This document shows positions 42,294 to 44,700 of a stretch of DNA of 44,700 nucleotides, one piece after another (the first letter of the stretch is position 1; the number at the start of each line of letters is the position of its first letter). Origin of the DNA: Anabaena sp. UHCC 0204 (GTDB taxonomy: Bacteria; Cyanobacteriota; Cyanobacteriia; Cyanobacteriales; Nostocaceae). The stretch spans positions 1 to 44,700 of the forward strand of contig NZ_VIKW01000033.1 in NCBI RefSeq assembly GCF_009711975.1. Reading direction: 5' to 3'. The translations under genes were made by a program, and so were the position numbers. The notes beneath the pieces are model-generated. The model did no database searches. It saw only the letters and a program-made list of their open reading frames with translations, and was not told the origin of the DNA.

Positions 42294-42983
42294 TTAAATT
42301 AAATGGCCATCTTCCATACTAATAATCCTATCAGCAATATCTAAAATCCGGTTATCGTGAGTAACAATTAAAATAGTACAATTCTGTTCCTTAGCTAATT
42401 GCTGCATCAAATTAACCACATCGCGTCCGGATTTACTATCTAAAGCAGCCGTCGGTTCATCAGCTAATACTAACTTAGGATGACTAACCAAAGCACGAGC
42501 GATCGCTACCCGTTGCTTTTGTCCCCCAGAAAGATCAGCAGGATAATAATTAATTCTATCCCCTAATTTCACAGTATTAAGCATAGTTTCTGACTGCACA
42601 TAAGATTCCCATTGAGAAATATTGCGTTGTAATTCCAAAGACATTTGGACATTTTGTCTAGCCGTTAAAAAGTCTAATAAATTATGGGCTTGAAAAATAT
42701 AGCCAATGTGCCGACGGACTTGAACTAATTCTTCATTACTAGCATTTAATAATTCATATCCATTGAATTTCAAACTCCCCTCTTGTACAGAACGTAAACC
42801 ACCAATTAGCGTTAGCAAAGTAGTTTTTCCGGAACCAGAAGGTCCCGTCATAATCACAATTTCTCCGGCTTTGATAGTCAAATTAATATCAAACAAAGTT
42901 TGAGTACGTAACTTACTATGACCAAAATAATGATTGAGATTTGTGATTTCTAAAATATTAGCAGCAGGTAAATATTGCATCAT
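42294..42983 (-). CDS. devA: DevA-type ABC transporter ATP-binding protein
   Basis: The 229-aa protein is the ATPase of a DevBCA-type exporter. Walker A is GPSGSGKT (47-54), the signature LSGGQ is at 151-155, and Walker B is LVLADE (171-176). It follows devC by 3 nt on the same strand. In heterocystous cyanobacteria one DevBCA set exports heterocyst glycolipids; several paralogous sets exist, and this sequence alone does not show which one this is. Confidence 0.93.
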   Translation of the reverse strand: MMQYLPAANILEITNLNHYFGHSKLRTQTLFDINLTIKAGEIVIMTGPSGSGKTTLLTLIGGLRSVQEGSLKFNGYELLNASNEELVQVRRHIGYIFQAHNLLDFLTARQNVQMSLELQRNISQWESYVQSETMLNTVKLGDRINYYPADLSGGQKQRVAIARALVSHPKLVLADEPTAALDSKSGRDVVNLMQQLAKEQNCTILIVTHDNRILDIADRIISMEDGHLI

Positions 42984-42986
42984 TAG

Positions 42987-44162
42987 TTAATTAAATATTT
43001 CTGCTGGATCTACTTTCCGCAGTTTATTTGTCGAAAAGAAACCAGAAGTTAAACACATAAAAATCACGGAAGTAAATACTAATAATCCCTTGCTTACATC
43101 CATAACAATCGGTAATTTAGTCGCATCTTTCGCAATATCATATAATCCCAGTGATATAGCAAACCCAGGAATATAACCTAAAATAGCTAAAATCAAAGCT
43201 TGCTGAAATACAACATTTAAAAGATATTTATTTCTAAATCCCATCGCTTTCAGCGTAGCAAATTGGACAAAATGGGTGGATATATTACTATAAAGAATTT
43301 GATAAACCACAATTACCCCAACCACAAAACCCATAATTACCATCAAATTAAAAACAAATCCAATCGGTGTTCTTAACGTCCAATAGCTTTTTTCAAACTC
43401 AATAAATTCTTGGCGTGTCATTACTATTATATCCTTAGGTAACTTAGCCGATAAAGTTGCCAAAATTGTTTGTGGATTAACATTAGGTTGGACATGAATT
43501 GCGCCAATATCTATCTCATTTGCTCTGCGTTCTGGAAAGATTTTCAAAAAAGTAGAAGAACTAACAATTAAATTACCATCAACACCAAAAGAAGGACCAA
43601 GACTAAATAAACCACTAACTTTAACCCTGTAACCAATAGTACCTAAATAACTAAATATTTCCATACTTAAAGGTTTATTCTTTTGAAAATATTCAGCAAT
43701 TGGTCCAAATTCTGGGCGTGAAGCCCGATCAAAAAATACTTGATCAGGAATTTTTAGCAATTTAAAATCCTGTTCAACTTCCGGTAATTTAAAGATAGAT
43801 TTAACTGGTTCAAATCCTAGTACATAAATAGGATATTTGCGGCCATTTATGGGATTTTTAAGTTTAGCAAATTGTACATATAAAGGTTCAACTGATTCTA
43901 TGCCATTAAACCCTAATGTCTGATATAAACGACTGCGGGGAAAGCTTTGAGTAGAAGTCAAAGACTTATACTGGGAGCTAATTAAAAACAAATCACCCCG
44001 TAGATGTTTATGCACTTGAGTAGCACTAGCATAAAGAGCATCTTGAAACCCAATTTGCATAAACATCAAAACAGCAACAAAAGCAATACCAGCTAAAGCC
44101 ACGAAAAAGCGCACTTTTTGTTTAACCAATTGTAGCCAAGCCAGGGGTATATTTAAAATCAT
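42987..44162 (-). CDS. devC: DevC-type ABC transporter permease
   Basis: The 391-aa protein has the FtsX/MacB-like permease plan: an N-terminal membrane helix (FFVALAGIAFVAVLMFM, about 18-34), a large extracytoplasmic domain (about 40-270), then three helices (VFNLMVIMGFVVGVIVVYQIL, VVFQQALILAILGYIPGF, and LLVFTSVIFMCLTSGFF). LAWLQLVKQKVRF at the start is the DevC-typical opening. It lies 13 nt after devB and 3 nt before devA, so the three are one operon. It works with DevB and a TolC-like outer-membrane channel, such as HgdD. Confidence 0.93.
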   Translation of the reverse strand: MILNIPLAWLQLVKQKVRFFVALAGIAFVAVLMFMQIGFQDALYASATQVHKHLRGDLFLISSQYKSLTSTQSFPRSRLYQTLGFNGIESVEPLYVQFAKLKNPINGRKYPIYVLGFEPVKSIFKLPEVEQDFKLLKIPDQVFFDRASRPEFGPIAEYFQKNKPLSMEIFSYLGTIGYRVKVSGLFSLGPSFGVDGNLIVSSSTFLKIFPERRANEIDIGAIHVQPNVNPQTILATLSAKLPKDIIVMTRQEFIEFEKSYWTLRTPIGFVFNLMVIMGFVVGVIVVYQILYSNISTHFVQFATLKAMGFRNKYLLNVVFQQALILAILGYIPGFAISLGLYDIAKDATKLPIVMDVSKGLLVFTSVIFMCLTSGFFSTNKLRKVDPAEIFN

Positions 44163-44175
44163 AGTTCTAACAGTT

Positions 44176-44700
44176 TTATATCTGAATAAGTGCCTGTACT
44201 TGTAAATTAGTTAAACTAGAAACTCGTTGATTATCCGCTGAATTATCAATGCGAATTTTTACATCAACTATTTTATTATCTGTATCTGAACCAGGATTAG
44301 TATTAAAGATATTTTGTCTACCAACTTGCAAACCAATATCTGTAACTGTTCCCTTGATTTTTCCTGTAAAAGCTTCTCCAGTGATAGTTACCGATTGACC
44401 TAATCGGACTTTTTTGATATCAGTTTCGTAGACTTCTGCCACTACATACATTTGTTGTGTTTGTCCTAATTCAACTATGCCATTATTACCAATTGTTTCT
44501 CCTGGCCAAGCATTAATTTTTAGCACTTGGCCATCAATGGGTGAACGAATAGAACTTAAATTTAGCTCTGCTTGAGCTTGTTGAACAGATGCTTTCGCAC
44601 TTTCAACATTTGCTTTGGCTGCTTCCACATCTGTAGGACGAACTTCTGCAATACTATTGAGTCTAGCTTTAGATTCAGTTAACTGTTTTTCTAGAGTTTC
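44176..44700 (-). CDS. devB: DevB-type membrane fusion protein, C-terminal part (5' end outside window)
   Basis: The frame is open to the right window edge and holds 174 residues before the stop at 44176. It starts in a coiled coil (LEKQLTESKARLNSIAE, EAAKANVESAKASVQQAQAE), then the lipoyl half-motif LSSIRSPIDGQVLKINAW and the beta-barrel segment (YVVAEVYETDIKKVRLGQSV, TVTDIGLQV). This is the C-terminal half of an HlyD-family adaptor (usually 450-500 aa). The two hairpin strands bridge inner and outer membrane pumps. The N-terminal membrane anchor is outside the window. Confidence 0.9.
   Translation of the reverse strand, partial: ETLEKQLTESKARLNSIAEVRPTDVEAAKANVESAKASVQQAQAELNLSSIRSPIDGQVLKINAWPGETIGNNGIVELGQTQQMYVVAEVYETDIKKVRLGQSVTITGEAFTGKIKGTVTDIGLQVGRQNIFNTNPGSDTDNKIVDVKIRIDNSADNQRVSSLTNLQVQALIQI

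Overview
The window is a chromosomal segment of a cyanobacterium, most likely a filamentous, heterocyst-forming Nostocales (Anabaena/Nostoc/Dolichospermum-like). Evidence seen directly: photosynthesis genes (psaE, petC, petA, psb34, a PAP/fibrillin gene), cyanobacterial families (sipA, DUF3134, DUF3067, DUF4912, the ARC6-like division gene ftn2), a DevBCA-type exporter, about 23 copies by eye of the HIP1 octamer GCGATCGC, low GC, and many 7-bp tandem repeats (STRR) and palindromic intergenic repeats of the Nostocales type.

Layout. 1-2532: 5' part of a large gene (probably SNF2-type helicase, cut by the window edge), a dispersed repeat, tRNA-Lys. 2593-6699: aldose epimerase, a six-repeat CRISPR array without cas genes, pdhA, tatC. 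6700-8225: a long AT-rich stretch, a small secreted peptide gene ending in RGNCRD, and a MITE-like element. 8226-17085: housekeeping block (mraY, DUF3134, fibrillin, psaE, mutM, proA, M48 protease, DUF2227, mazG). 17220-18033: tRNA-Val, repeats, and psb34 with a clear promoter. 18155-20326: a three-gene operon of unknown function, with a PD-(D/E)XK nuclease-like protein and two paralogous small proteins. 20391-23167: Ser/Thr kinase, a decayed MazF-type toxin with an unusual long partner gene, and a possible tiny gene with its own terminator. 23409-29414: photolyase-like protein, lipoxygenase, secreted protein, sipA, toxin-antitoxin remnants, UDG-like protein with an S1-domain partner. 29636-39339: B12/radical SAM protein, moeA, cytochrome b561, phosphodiester glycosidase lipoprotein, DUF4912, ftn2, DUF3067. 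39685-44700: petC-petA operon, nagB-like gene, and devA-devC-devB (devB cut by the window edge).

Most genes are ordinary core genome. The accessory material is concentrated at 3668-4540 (CRISPR), 6700-8060 (peptide and MITE), 18155-20326 (putative defence operon) and 21567-28140 (toxin-antitoxin remnants). The nuclease operon is the best candidate for an undescribed system: a C-terminal restriction-like nuclease core, a long unassigned N-terminal region, and two tandem homologous helical proteins sharing an acidic DDVPxNSDV motif. The second candidate is the small exported peptide, whose RGNCR end resembles the RG(S/T)GR pentapeptide of the PatS/HetN/PatX heterocyst inhibitors. Both functions are inferences from sequence only.
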